Position numbers and translations under genes: made by a program. Below are positions 8,264 through 16,719 of a stretch of DNA of 64,000 nt, piece by piece; the first letter of the stretch is position 1, and each line of letters starts with the position of its first letter. Location: positions 62,001-126,000 of the forward strand of contig CAZBRT010000004.1 of NCBI GenBank assembly GCA_964494625.1. Reading direction: 5' to 3'. Source of the stretch: UBA2784 sp964494625 (lineage in GTDB: Bacteria > Pseudomonadota > Alphaproteobacteria > Micropepsales > Micropepsaceae). The notes under the pieces were generated by a model that worked only from the letters and a program-made list of their open reading frames with translations, had not been told where the DNA came from and did no database searches.

Positions 8264-8902
8264 TCAGTGGAGCCCACTGTCCCGATGCCCTCTGGTGTAG
8301 CCCAGACGGATCGCAGTTTCGTAAGCAACTTGCGGCGGGTTTTGTCCGTTTTGATTGGCGATCTTGACAAAGTCACCGGTGAGTATCTGCACGCCGCGAT
8401 TGACAAGGTGAGGTTGGCCGCCGCAGGGGGCATGCAGCAGGGCCCGGAAAAATCCATCAAGGTAGTCGAGCGCGTCATCGTAGTCGGGGACAAGCTGCCG
8501 GAAACTCTCCTCTTCAGCTTGGGTACGAGAAATCAATGCACCAGCTTCGGTTGCCTCGCCCCCGGAAAATGAGTGTTCAAGGTGCTCAGTAAATCGGGCA
8601 ATGATGGCGTCTTCGCGTTCGGTGTCATGCGCTTGATCGACACGTTCAATGTCCTTGCTTGCGCTGCTGATGAACTTGAGTGCATCGGCGGCACGACGCA
8701 TTGTGGTCATGATGACCACGACGGCACTTGGGTTGCGGTCAGCAATCAGGAGGTCAGCCGCCATCGAAAGTTTTTGCTCGACGAAATCGAGATAATCGGC
8801 GGTCACACGCATCAGCGTTTGATAATCTGAAGCCTTGCGGGGCTGGCGGTCTGCGTCGCTATGGGAATTTTTGGTCAGGGATTGGGACATGGCGTGCTCC
8901 AT
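8264..8902 (-). CDS. helical hypothetical protein in the VWA cluster
   Basis: A 212-aa protein, mostly helical and acidic by composition, with no family I recognise. ATG 8890 (MSQSLTKN) is an alternative start four codons in. The first half contains LMRVTADYLDFVEQKLSMAADLLI and MTTMRRAADALKF, suggestive of a helical bundle. The second half has DYDDALDYLDGFFRALLHA. No catalytic motif or membrane segment is visible. It lies between the MerR-VWA gene and the IS110-like HhH gene, with the predicted promoter separating it from the former. Confidence 0.6.
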   Translation of the reverse strand: MEHAMSQSLTKNSHSDADRQPRKASDYQTLMRVTADYLDFVEQKLSMAADLLIADRNPSAVVVIMTTMRRAADALKFISSASKDIERVDQAHDTEREDAIIARFTEHLEHSFSGGEATEAGALISRTQAEEESFRQLVPDYDDALDYLDGFFRALLHAPCGGQPHLVNRGVQILTGDFVKIANQNGQNPPQVAYETAIRLGYTRGHRDSGLH

Positions 8903-8932
8903 GGATCTTGTGTTCTGTTTGATCTTTTGATG

Positions 8933-10036
8933 TCAGTCGACCAGCGGCGGCAGCTGCAGTGCGTTGCGCTCACCCGATTGCGGGGCTAGAAACCGGCGGC
9001 AGTTGACATAGCGCTCTAGGGATTGTTGGGCTGAGAAGGGCTTTGGCGGGGGGCTGCCGAACTCGATCTCGTGCCAGCGATATCGAAAATGCGACAGGAA
9101 GAGCCTGAGTGTGTGGCGCTTGGCGCGTTCATGAATATCTATGTCTGGCAGTTTTCCCGCGGCATAGGCCACATAGTCGTCGGCATCCTTGCCGATGTGA
9201 CGTTCGCTGAGGGCTTTGGCTGCAAGTTCAGCGAACTGCCCCGCCTCGCTTCTTGCAGTAATTATTTCCCTGAAGTTGACATAGGCGTGCCCATAAACAC
9301 CGTTGGGATGGCCCGACGACTTTGCAAGTAAGCCGGCCAACCTCCAGCAAAGGTCGCGCACATGCGGCTTACATGCCTCGAATGAGATCGCCTCGGCCAG
9401 ATTTGCGCGGGTGAGCCAATCGTTGCCGAGATCTTCGTCGTCTGGAGTATCTGTGCCATAATTGTTGTCCCGGCACTGACGGTTCTTCATTTGTCGAATG
9501 ATTCGACGGGGATTGCGCCCGGCGGCGACGGCTACTGCGGTGACATCTTCGAGCGTGAGAACGTGTTGGGAGCAAACCACACGGGTAATCAAATCCTCCG
9601 CCCTCTGAGCGCTGTACAACTTTGCCGTGGGATCAAGCCCCGCAATGCGAAGCAAGCGACTCTCTGTCGGGATCTTTTGCAAGTCGAAGAAGGATATCAA
9701 TCCAGCGGCGCTGACAGCATCAACGCCGGGGATGGACCGCAGCCAACGCCCAATTCTCTGACTCTTGGCGTAGTCATCTAGGACCGTCATGATGCCGTGT
9801 TCGACGGTTTCCGTGCGAACAGTCATCCACTGAGTGACGCCGTTTTTGCCCGTGGCACCCTTGGTGCGCGTCAACAACTTCGCGGCTGATTTTAGGATGC
9901 GCTGGAGATCCAAGAAGGTGCGGGCGAGATGCGCCGCTTCTGTCTTGGTCAGGGGGCGAGGTTCGGACCCATGGATGGGCTCTTTGCCGTCAGAAAAATC
10001 GGGTAAGTCAGGTGGACCTGAATCGGTCGTGGTCAT
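8933..10036 (-). CDS. IS110-C-like HhH protein (non-mobile 'transposase' family)
   Basis: A 367-aa protein often labelled transposase because residues 100-140 (IPGVDAVSAAGLISFF, then RLLRIAGLDPT) match the helix-hairpin-helix C-terminal domain of IS110/IS116/IS902 transposases. The C-terminal part, GVYGHAYVNFREI, then FAELAAKALSERHIGKD, then YAAGKLPDIDIHERAKRHTL, then LFLSHF and EIEFGSPPPKPF, fits a widespread family of about this length. The RuvC-like DEDD N-terminal domain of true IS110 transposases is absent, and no IS ends are seen around it. It is therefore more likely a resident DNA-binding protein of the cluster than a transposase. Confidence 0.65.
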   Translation of the reverse strand: MTTTDSGPPDLPDFSDGKEPIHGSEPRPLTKTEAAHLARTFLDLQRILKSAAKLLTRTKGATGKNGVTQWMTVRTETVEHGIMTVLDDYAKSQRIGRWLRSIPGVDAVSAAGLISFFDLQKIPTESRLLRIAGLDPTAKLYSAQRAEDLITRVVCSQHVLTLEDVTAVAVAAGRNPRRIIRQMKNRQCRDNNYGTDTPDDEDLGNDWLTRANLAEAISFEACKPHVRDLCWRLAGLLAKSSGHPNGVYGHAYVNFREIITARSEAGQFAELAAKALSERHIGKDADDYVAYAAGKLPDIDIHERAKRHTLRLFLSHFRYRWHEIEFGSPPPKPFSAQQSLERYVNCRRFLAPQSGERNALQLPPLVD

Positions 10037-10576
10037 GGCTAGCTTCCTAAGTTTGACGCTCGCGAAACGCGTATCCCATGCCGAACCCGATTGTTTGCCA
10101 TTTGGGGCCGCATGCCGCTGAACGCGGAACCACCTTGCCCGGGCGCGGGCAGGTTGGCGGAGGCACGTGCCTCGCTCGCTATGCTGATGGATGTGATGCT
10201 GCTGCTGGTGCCAGCAGCGCCGCTATGTGGATTGGGTCATTGCTCGTCTCCCTCTTTGCCTCATGGCCTCGTCTTTGAACCACCGTGCCGGAGTAGGTCG
10301 GTTGGCGGGGCAGCGCCCCTTCTTGACGAAATTCTCAATGACCACACGTCGATCATCGACCTCTTGAACGCTAGTGAAGGATTCTGCTTTTGTAAAGCGG
10401 ATGCTGCACGAGCGGTCTGGCTCTGAACTTCCTTTGTAATTTTGGCGAAATTTTGTCAGGTCGCCGTTGTTTCATCTTGTGCTGTTGTCGAAGGCTGGCG
10501 ACGGCACTGAAGGGCCATCAACCTCCACATTATATCAAACCCGCCATGTCATGCCTGCCCCTGTGCATGAAAGCTC
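10037..10576. other. intergenic, no supported gene
   Basis: About 540 bases upstream of the HhH gene. It should hold that gene's promoter, but no clear -10/-35 pair stands out. Open frames on the plus strand (10091-10426 the longest) have no recognisable domain and an unnatural Pro/Arg/Cys-rich composition. A short inverted stretch (CTGCTGGTGCCAGCAG) occurs near 10200. Confidence 0.5.
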
Positions 10577-10810
10577 TCATCCTGTCGCCTGCACCAGCTT
10601 TGCCGTCTTCTTGTCATAGACGAAGCCGGTGATCGTGCCGTCCTTGATCTTGGCGATGGCTTCGTCGATCACAAAGCGCGGGAGGTCGCCGACGACGCGG
10701 TAGAGGCGATGTGTCGGTTTGGGGCTCTTCGCAGGTTCGGGCTTGGTTTTTTGTTTTTCGGCATGGAAAGGGCTCCTCTTTCTTTGCCGCAGACCATTCC
10801 GCGGCTTCAT
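10577..10810 (-). pseudogene. chimeric small ORF ending with the GIY-YIG gene tail
   Basis: From ATG 10810 this 77-codon frame begins like a family of small alphaproteobacterial island proteins: a Lys/Pro-rich start, then PTHRLYRVVGD, which normally continues into a WTPIGAAWPH-type sequence. Here the frame switches after VVGDLP to 29 residues (from RFVIDEAIAKIKDG) identical to the C-terminus of the GIY-YIG protein encoded at 13254-14471. The underlying DNA, 10591-10683, matches 13274-13366 at 89 of 93 positions, and all differences are silent. It is a recombination product; whether the chimera is expressed is unknown. Confidence 0.6.
10591..10683. repeat. 93-bp repeat shared with 13274-13366
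   Basis: Four mismatches in 93 bases relative to the 3' end of the GIY-YIG gene, same orientation. All four leave the encoded residues unchanged, so the two copies diverged under protein-level constraint or came from related genes rather than by neutral decay. Confidence 0.85.
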
Positions 10811-11083
10811 GGGAGACACGAGCCGCTGGCCAAGGAGACGACGATCACACCCCGTCAGCCCCGAAGGGCGAGCGGAGCTGCACGGAGCAAAGCGGAGGAA
10901 GCGAGCTGGGTTGAACGGCGTCGGGCCAGCGGCACGAAAGCGCCCAAGAAGAAGACGCGAATTGCTCGAAGGCACGAAGGAGCCGATTGGCAAGAAATAC
11001 CAAGCAGATAATCGCGCATCAGCACGCGCGCGCCTGCGCGCCTCCGGGCGCGGCGAGTCCGATCAGGCAAGTTTCATGGTACA

Positions 11084-11488
11084 ATGGAGATGTGGTTCGC
11101 ACGTTGTGCGGGCAGGCGGGGTTTAGTGGAACAATGGATTTCCGCGAGCGAGGGCTTCATTCAAGCTGATGTCATCCGATGGACGGAAGGCATCTATGCC
11201 AAACGCCGCCGCAAGAACGCGAAATCTCCGCGCATCGGCGAACGCCAAGTCACCGCAGAAGTTCTGGCAGGGACAGATGATGGCTGGCTCAAGCTGCTGG
11301 TGCTTGGGAGCATCATCACCAAGGACGACTACGCGGGCAGCCGCCTTCCTCCCCTGAACACAGGCGAGCAAATCAAACGCGCCCGAAAGACCGTCGAACG
11401 CGGCAAGCCGGAACGGCTCTTATGGAGAAAGGAGCCCGCACGCGCCGCTATTTGTGAGCAAAGTAAGTTCATTGAGAACCCACCGTAA
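11084..11488 (+). CDS. conserved small island protein, unknown function
   Basis: The core from about residue 25 (GFIQADVIRWTEGIY) through KNAKSPRIGERQVTAEVL and WLKLLVLGS to the end motif RGKPERLLWRKEPARAAI fits a family of short basic proteins I associate with alphaproteobacterial mobile elements. Function is unknown. Starts at ATG 11084 or GTG 11126 are both in frame; the similarity begins after 11126. It converges with the OLD-like gene, with 14 bases between stops. Confidence 0.55.
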   Translation: MEMWFARCAGRRGLVEQWISASEGFIQADVIRWTEGIYAKRRRKNAKSPRIGERQVTAEVLAGTDDGWLKLLVLGSIITKDDYAGSRLPPLNTGEQIKRARKTVERGKPERLLWRKEPARAAICEQSKFIENPP

Positions 11489-11502
11489 CGTGCCCAAATT
11501 TT

Positions 11503-13257
11503 CTAGCCTTGACGTGCCCGCCGAAGAATGTCGGCCATGAAGTCCCGCGCACCCTGAAGCTCCGGGTCAGAATCGAGATCGCGATGTTCGAGGACTTTTT
11601 CGACGAAGCCGGGTCCATGCCCGCCATCGATGCTCCGACAAAAACCTTCTAACTCGCCTTCCGGCACGATCGACAACCCCACCGTCGAGCACCGCATAAG
11701 TATGCTATCAAACTTTTTCACTGCTTCGCCTTGAGGGAGCCCCGCTCTTCCTGCACGCTTCACATCGTCCCAAGGGGAGACCGTCTTGAATATGCGATTT
11801 ATCGCCTTTTCCTTTTCCTTTGGGAAAGGTTCTGTCCCCCCAACGCCTTGCAACTCGCTTCGAATCATTTCTGCAACCTGCTCAGCATTGAGCGGCGGCT
11901 TCCTGCTTTCAATCGCGGTCTTTAGAGCCTTCCAGTCGCCCTTTACTGCGTCCCATGATCCACCAAGCGTTACAAGCAATTTGCGGAATGTGTGCTCTAC
12001 GTTCAGTAGATCAACATCTGCAATCACCGTAACCGGAACGTCCAATTCCTTGAGCATAACGGCTAGATTGGCCATGCGATGCTTACCTGCGGCGTGAATG
12101 AAGAGCACGTCCGCGCGGCGTGTACCTGATACGGCATTTGTTTTCAGAATAGAGCTGTAGAACAAGCAATCGGCATCGGATTCGCAGATAACAACATGCT
12201 GATAGAAAATGCCCCCGAACACGTTGGAGTATCGGGTGAGCGTGTCGCTAGCGATTTCAGCCGTACGTTCCTTGCTAAGCTCTTTGACGCGATTGACCGA
12301 TTCGTGGCGTTGGATACGAACGATCCGGACCTTGTTTGCGCCGCCGGAAATTAGACCTTCGAGAACATCCGCACTGTGGGTTGCGATGAATAGCTGTGAC
12401 TTCGCTTTCCGTTCGCGCGCGATGAGTTCCCCAATCAATCTAGCTTGGGGTGGGTGCAAGAACGCTTCTGGCTCATCAAGAAATTGAATAGAGTGATTAT
12501 CGGCAACAAGTATGTAAAGCAGAACCGTCGCAAAGCTCCGCATTCCATCGCCTTGCGCTTCTAACGGAGTAGCTTGCTTCCTAAGGCGCGTGACGAATGT
12601 CTTTGATAACTCATCCTCCCCAACCGATTTCGTTGGCTTAATTCCAACATAGAGTGGGTACTGGCTTCCACCTGCTCGGAAAGGAAACAAGTCTTGCCCG
12701 AAGGCGTGCTTAAAATGACTACTTATTTTTTCTGCCAGTTTGTCGTCCATGAGCAGCAGGTGGATGGGATGTGTCGCGGGTGATTGATAGAGCTCGATTG
12801 GACCGGCAGGGTTTGAGGCGATGATACGATTTTCAGTTGCTACACGAGTGCAAAGAAAAGACGCGAGCGGGTGTCGGTCTGCTTCGTTGTCAAAAAAATG
12901 CAGGTAAGAGTTGTGTATGTTGAACCCTAGTCCGGCGTAGTGGCAGTTGCCTGAGTGTCCGGTTCGCTGACTATGGGCCTCAAGGTAGGCAAGAAGATCG
13001 TCTTTTGTGCCCGTTCGCCGGAACGTCGCTGCGTTTACCACCGTCTGTGGGTCGTTGCGAGCGACAAGCGCCTCCATCTCCTTCAGCGTCGCACTCTTGC
13101 CCGCATTGTTCGGTCCAACGAAGACGACAATCTCGTCCTCGTCGAAATTGAGTGTAGTCCCGTCTGAAAAGGTCAGACTCTCAAAAACAAAAGCTGGGCG
13201 AGGAACTGGCTTGGCGGAAGCCGTCACCGTCTGGTCCGGTTGCGTGACGTCGGTCAT
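11503..13257 (-). CDS. OLD-like AAA ATPase with TOPRIM nuclease domain
   Basis: A 584-aa ABC/SMC-type ATPase of the OLD family. Walker A is GPNNAGKS (48-55), Walker B and D-loop FLDEPEAFLHPP (259-270), and the H-loop IATHSADVL (291-299). A TOPRIM domain follows, with ICESDAD (357-363) and a later IADVDLLN providing acidic metal ligands. OLD proteins are nucleases, and relatives (GajA of Gabija, AriA of PARIS) act in phage defence. The ATG overlaps the stop of the GIY-YIG gene by four bases, so it belongs to the same transcript as the methyltransferase operon. No UvrD-like GajB partner follows, so it is not a standard Gabija locus. Confidence 0.8.
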   Translation of the reverse strand: MTDVTQPDQTVTASAKPVPRPAFVFESLTFSDGTTLNFDEDEIVVFVGPNNAGKSATLKEMEALVARNDPQTVVNAATFRRTGTKDDLLAYLEAHSQRTGHSGNCHYAGLGFNIHNSYLHFFDNEADRHPLASFLCTRVATENRIIASNPAGPIELYQSPATHPIHLLLMDDKLAEKISSHFKHAFGQDLFPFRAGGSQYPLYVGIKPTKSVGEDELSKTFVTRLRKQATPLEAQGDGMRSFATVLLYILVADNHSIQFLDEPEAFLHPPQARLIGELIARERKAKSQLFIATHSADVLEGLISGGANKVRIVRIQRHESVNRVKELSKERTAEIASDTLTRYSNVFGGIFYQHVVICESDADCLFYSSILKTNAVSGTRRADVLFIHAAGKHRMANLAVMLKELDVPVTVIADVDLLNVEHTFRKLLVTLGGSWDAVKGDWKALKTAIESRKPPLNAEQVAEMIRSELQGVGGTEPFPKEKEKAINRIFKTVSPWDDVKRAGRAGLPQGEAVKKFDSILMRCSTVGLSIVPEGELEGFCRSIDGGHGPGFVEKVLEHRDLDSDPELQGARDFMADILRRARQG

Positions 13258-14471
13258 TTTGCCTCTCTCGTCGGCACCAGCTTTGCTGTCTTCTTGTCAT
13301 AGACGAAGCCGGTGATTGTCCCATCCTTGATCTTGGCGATGGCTTCGTCGATCACAAAGCGCGGGACAAGGAACCATTCGCGCGGAACCACGGGATTGCC
13401 GAAACGGTCCTTGATCTCGATGTCGAGCCGCGCGGAATCGAATATCCGGTGGATCAGGTTTTCCAGCCGACTGCGCTTGATGTTGAAGAGTTCATAGGTA
13501 GCCACGATCTCGACGTCAGCCATCAGGAAGGTAGCGTCCAGCTTGGCGTTGGCGATGCGCCGCGCCACGTCGCCGCCGGTTACACCGATTTTGTGCAGCA
13601 CATCGCGATGGGGCGCGACGGCAGGATGATCTGACTTGCTGCGCAGCACATAGATGGTGCCGCTGGCCAAATCGTCGTCCTGCGGTTCATCAGAGAAAAG
13701 GGGGCCTGCACTTGGCTCCGAGATGAGGCGGCTGGTTTCGTCCTTGTAGAGCGCACGCTGGAGCGAACGGAGAAGAAGATCACTCTCCGTGCCGTTGGAG
13801 TAGATGACACGCAGGCGGGCATCGGTTTGCCCGTTTGGCGCTTTGAACACCTCACCCACGTCCGCCACATAGGCAGTCTGCCCCCCGAGGATGAAGAGTT
13901 CGCCTTCCTTGATGTCGGATTTAAGAAAGCCCGCGTCTCTCCTGATCTGGCGGGTGATGCGTTCGCCCGAATCCAGCTCCCGTTTGACCCGTTCGAAAAT
14001 CGGCTTGAACTGCTTGAAGTCGGCACAAGGCGTGCGGTTGGCAATTTCCTCGGCGGCGCGCTTTTCTGCGGCCGAGCGCACATGCGTGAGGCTCGTAATG
14101 TCGTCGGTCGCCGCGCTGTCCACACCAAGCTGTGCCAGAAGCTCGTCATCATCGATGTCGTCGGGGACACTCCCTGACGCAGATGCATCACCCGCCAAGA
14201 GCCCCTGATGGTCCAGCGGCGCGATGATGGCGCGGCAATCTTCCTGCCCGCGCAACCGATCCAGCCGCACGGCATAAAGCCGCTCAAAAATATCTCGGCC
14301 TTCGCCGTGTTGGGGTGCGCGGCCATGCTGCGCCACGAAACGCTGGATCTCTTCAAAGCCGGCGATGATGCGCTCTTCGCGGGGCGTGCGCCCCGACGTC
14401 TTCTTCGCCTCGGCCTCGACACCAAGTTCGGCAAGAAGGGCATCGTCCTCGTCGGTAAAGTCGTCAGCCAC
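13254..14471 (-). CDS. GIY-YIG (T5orf172-type) nuclease
   Basis: A 405-aa protein with a GIY-YIG fold at residues 271-345: GTIYVLRS, then VLHKIGVTGGDVARRIANA, then ATYELFNIKRSRLENLIHRIF with the candidate catalytic Glu at 337. This is the T5orf172/MUG113 subtype. The N-terminal half carries a duplicated acidic motif, DDALLAELGV (9-18) and DDELLAQLGV (108-117), which could be a docking element for a partner. The C-terminal 29 residues are duplicated in the chimeric ORF at 10577-10810. It overlaps the helicase gene upstream by eight bases and the OLD-like gene downstream by four, indicating translational coupling. It is probably the cutting subunit of the system. Confidence 0.8.
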   Translation of the reverse strand: MADDFTDEDDALLAELGVEAEAKKTSGRTPREERIIAGFEEIQRFVAQHGRAPQHGEGRDIFERLYAVRLDRLRGQEDCRAIIAPLDHQGLLAGDASASGSVPDDIDDDELLAQLGVDSAATDDITSLTHVRSAAEKRAAEEIANRTPCADFKQFKPIFERVKRELDSGERITRQIRRDAGFLKSDIKEGELFILGGQTAYVADVGEVFKAPNGQTDARLRVIYSNGTESDLLLRSLQRALYKDETSRLISEPSAGPLFSDEPQDDDLASGTIYVLRSKSDHPAVAPHRDVLHKIGVTGGDVARRIANAKLDATFLMADVEIVATYELFNIKRSRLENLIHRIFDSARLDIEIKDRFGNPVVPREWFLVPRFVIDEAIAKIKDGTITGFVYDKKTAKLVPTREAK

Positions 14472-16536
14472 CTTCGGCCTCCGCCTTCATGCGCGCCAGA
14501 AAGGCCACACCCTCGGCCATGCGCCGTTCCCAAGGATCGGGCGCGGTGATGGAGGGCAGCCGCCCGCGATCCTGTTTGAACTTCAGCGCGCGCTTGGCAA
14601 GGTCGCGTGCCTCGTCCGGCGTCAGATTGGCCCGTCTCGCCCCGATTGCGGCAGCGATTTTCTTCAGGCTTTCCTCGCTCATGGTCTTGGCAAGGATGGC
14701 ATAGGCCTCGCCGAACGGATTGATGCGGTCGATCAGGTCGATATCCAGCTCGCGCACGTCCATCGCAAATTTGCGCACACCTGCCACAAACGCCGTGTTC
14801 AGGACACTGTCGGCGTTGGTCAAGGCGATACTCGCGGCACCGGTGCCTCCAAGGGCCAGCTCCTTTGCCTTCTGCGTCAGGTTCAGGGCGGCGACAGCGT
14901 GTTGGCGCACGGCCTCCTGATCTTCCGCGTCCAAATCCGGATACCTGTCTTTGACAATTTTTCCCATGCGGAGCTGGGTCAACTCCTCCGGCACAAGTTC
15001 GTCATCGAACATGCCGCGTTCCATGGCGCTCTTGTCCTGAACGAAGGCGGCGATGACCTCGTTCAGGTCCTGCTTGCAGATGCGCTGCGCTGCCTCGCTT
15101 TTGGGTTCAACAAGGCCCTTGATCTCGATCTGGAACTGGCCGGTTTCCTCATTGAAGCCGACATTGGTCTTGGCCGGATCATAGCCGCCTTCGCCATAGT
15201 CGAACCCCGGCGTCGGGCCGCCTTGCGGGTTTTTAGCCCTGAACTCGAAGCGGGGAGCAAGTACCTGCTCCATCAAAAGGCAGGCGGCGATGGCCTTCAG
15301 CGTATCGTTCACCGCCTCGGTGACAGCCTCTGCCGAGGCATCAGGCTCGGCAATCAGATTGGTAAAGCGGGCACGCGTCTTGCCCGGCGCGTCGCGGGTG
15401 GCGCGGCCGATGATCTGCACGATCTCGGTCAGGCTGGAGCGATAGCCAACCGTCAGCGCATGCTCGCACCAGATCCAGTCAAAGCCCTCTTTCGCCATGC
15501 CAAGGGCAATAATGATGTCCACATGGTCGCGGTTGTTCTTCTGGTTCGGGTCTCTCAGCGCCGCTGACACGCGTTCGCGCTTGGTGGGATCGTCATCCAC
15601 CAGATCGGCGATCTTGAGGATCCGGCCTTCGGCCGTCTTGACAAGCTGAAAACCGGTCTGGGCATCGGCACCCTGCCAGACGCCCAGTTCCTCAAGAATG
15701 TGATCGACTTCCCTGATCTTGTCCTTCGTGCTTTCGCGGGAATTGACGTTTGGGATGTGCAGGATCGTTTTCTCGGCGGGATCGAGCACCTTGAGAATGT
15801 CGTCGGCGTACGAGCCTGCGTAGAAGAAATAGCCGATATCCAGCTGCTTCAGAAATTCATAGCCGTTGAGCTGCTCGTAATAGGTATAGGTGACCGTATC
15901 GAACTTTGCCTCGTCCTGCGGCACCAGAACGGCCTCGGCATCGCCGCGGAAGTATGAGCCCGTCATGGCCACAATATGCACGCGGTCGCGGGCGATGAAG
16001 GCGCCCAGATGCTGGCCCAGTTTGTTGTCGGGATTGGCCGACACGTGGTGGAACTCGTCCACCGCAATCAGGCGGTCGTCAAAGGCCTCCACGCCAAACC
16101 GGTCCACGGCAAAGCGGAAGGTGGCATGGGTGCAGACCAATATCCTGTCATCGCTTTTCAGGAATGATTCCACGGCATTGACCTTGCCGCCATTCTCGGC
16201 GCCGGGAGCATTGCAGAGGTTCCATTTGGGCAAAACCGTCCAGTCGGCCCAGAAGCCATCTTTGCTCAGCTTCTCGTCGGCAAAGCTTGCGCCGATGGAT
16301 CTTTCTGGCACCACGATGATTGCCTGCTTCAGCCCCTGATTGGCCAGCTTGTCCAGCGCGATGAACATCAGCGCGCGGCTTTTGCCGGATGCAGGCGGCG
16401 ACTTGATCAGCAGATATTGCTCGCCGCGCTTTTCATAGGCGCGCTCCTGCATTGGCCGCATGCCAAGGGCGTTGGCTTTGGTTGCACTGCCGTTGCGCGC
16501 ATAGGTGACCGAGACGGAGGGGATGGATTTTGTCAT
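14464..16536 (-). CDS. DEAD/DEAH-box helicase (SF2), restriction-type
   Basis: A 690-aa superfamily 2 helicase. Motif I is SPPASGKS (46-53), motif II VDEFHH (159-164, DExH class), motif III MTGSY and motif VI QIIGRATRDAPGK (about 390). These resemble helicase subunits of type I and type III restriction systems (ResIII-like). No endonuclease motif is visible in it. The C-terminal 250 residues are helical and may bind partners. It overlaps the GIY-YIG gene by eight bases and follows the AlbA_2 gene after 183 bases. It probably translocates on DNA for the nuclease partner. Confidence 0.85.
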   Translation of the reverse strand: MTKSIPSVSVTYARNGSATKANALGMRPMQERAYEKRGEQYLLIKSPPASGKSRALMFIALDKLANQGLKQAIIVVPERSIGASFADEKLSKDGFWADWTVLPKWNLCNAPGAENGGKVNAVESFLKSDDRILVCTHATFRFAVDRFGVEAFDDRLIAVDEFHHVSANPDNKLGQHLGAFIARDRVHIVAMTGSYFRGDAEAVLVPQDEAKFDTVTYTYYEQLNGYEFLKQLDIGYFFYAGSYADDILKVLDPAEKTILHIPNVNSRESTKDKIREVDHILEELGVWQGADAQTGFQLVKTAEGRILKIADLVDDDPTKRERVSAALRDPNQKNNRDHVDIIIALGMAKEGFDWIWCEHALTVGYRSSLTEIVQIIGRATRDAPGKTRARFTNLIAEPDASAEAVTEAVNDTLKAIAACLLMEQVLAPRFEFRAKNPQGGPTPGFDYGEGGYDPAKTNVGFNEETGQFQIEIKGLVEPKSEAAQRICKQDLNEVIAAFVQDKSAMERGMFDDELVPEELTQLRMGKIVKDRYPDLDAEDQEAVRQHAVAALNLTQKAKELALGGTGAASIALTNADSVLNTAFVAGVRKFAMDVRELDIDLIDRINPFGEAYAILAKTMSEESLKKIAAAIGARRANLTPDEARDLAKRALKFKQDRGRLPSITAPDPWERRMAEGVAFLARMKAEAEGG

Positions 16537-16719
16537 TTTACTCGCCGCTGTGCGTAGATCCTGGATTCGCCATTTGTCCCGCTACCGATCAAAACCCAAT
16601 CAAGAACTTTCGACCGCACGCAATCCTCTTAACCAGTTGTTTTTATGAGGAAAATATTCCAACTGGCCATTTTCAGCCAACCAGAACCAGAGCCCGATCA
16701 AAACTTTCCTACTTTAAGC

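Noticed and set aside
10091..10426. 111-codon plus-strand frame upstream of the HhH gene
   Set aside because: No natural sequence pattern and no ribosome site; overlaps two other equally poor frames.
11503..13257. OLD-like gene as a Gabija locus
   Set aside because: No UvrD-like gajB is adjacent; the gene overlaps a GIY-YIG gene of another operon instead.
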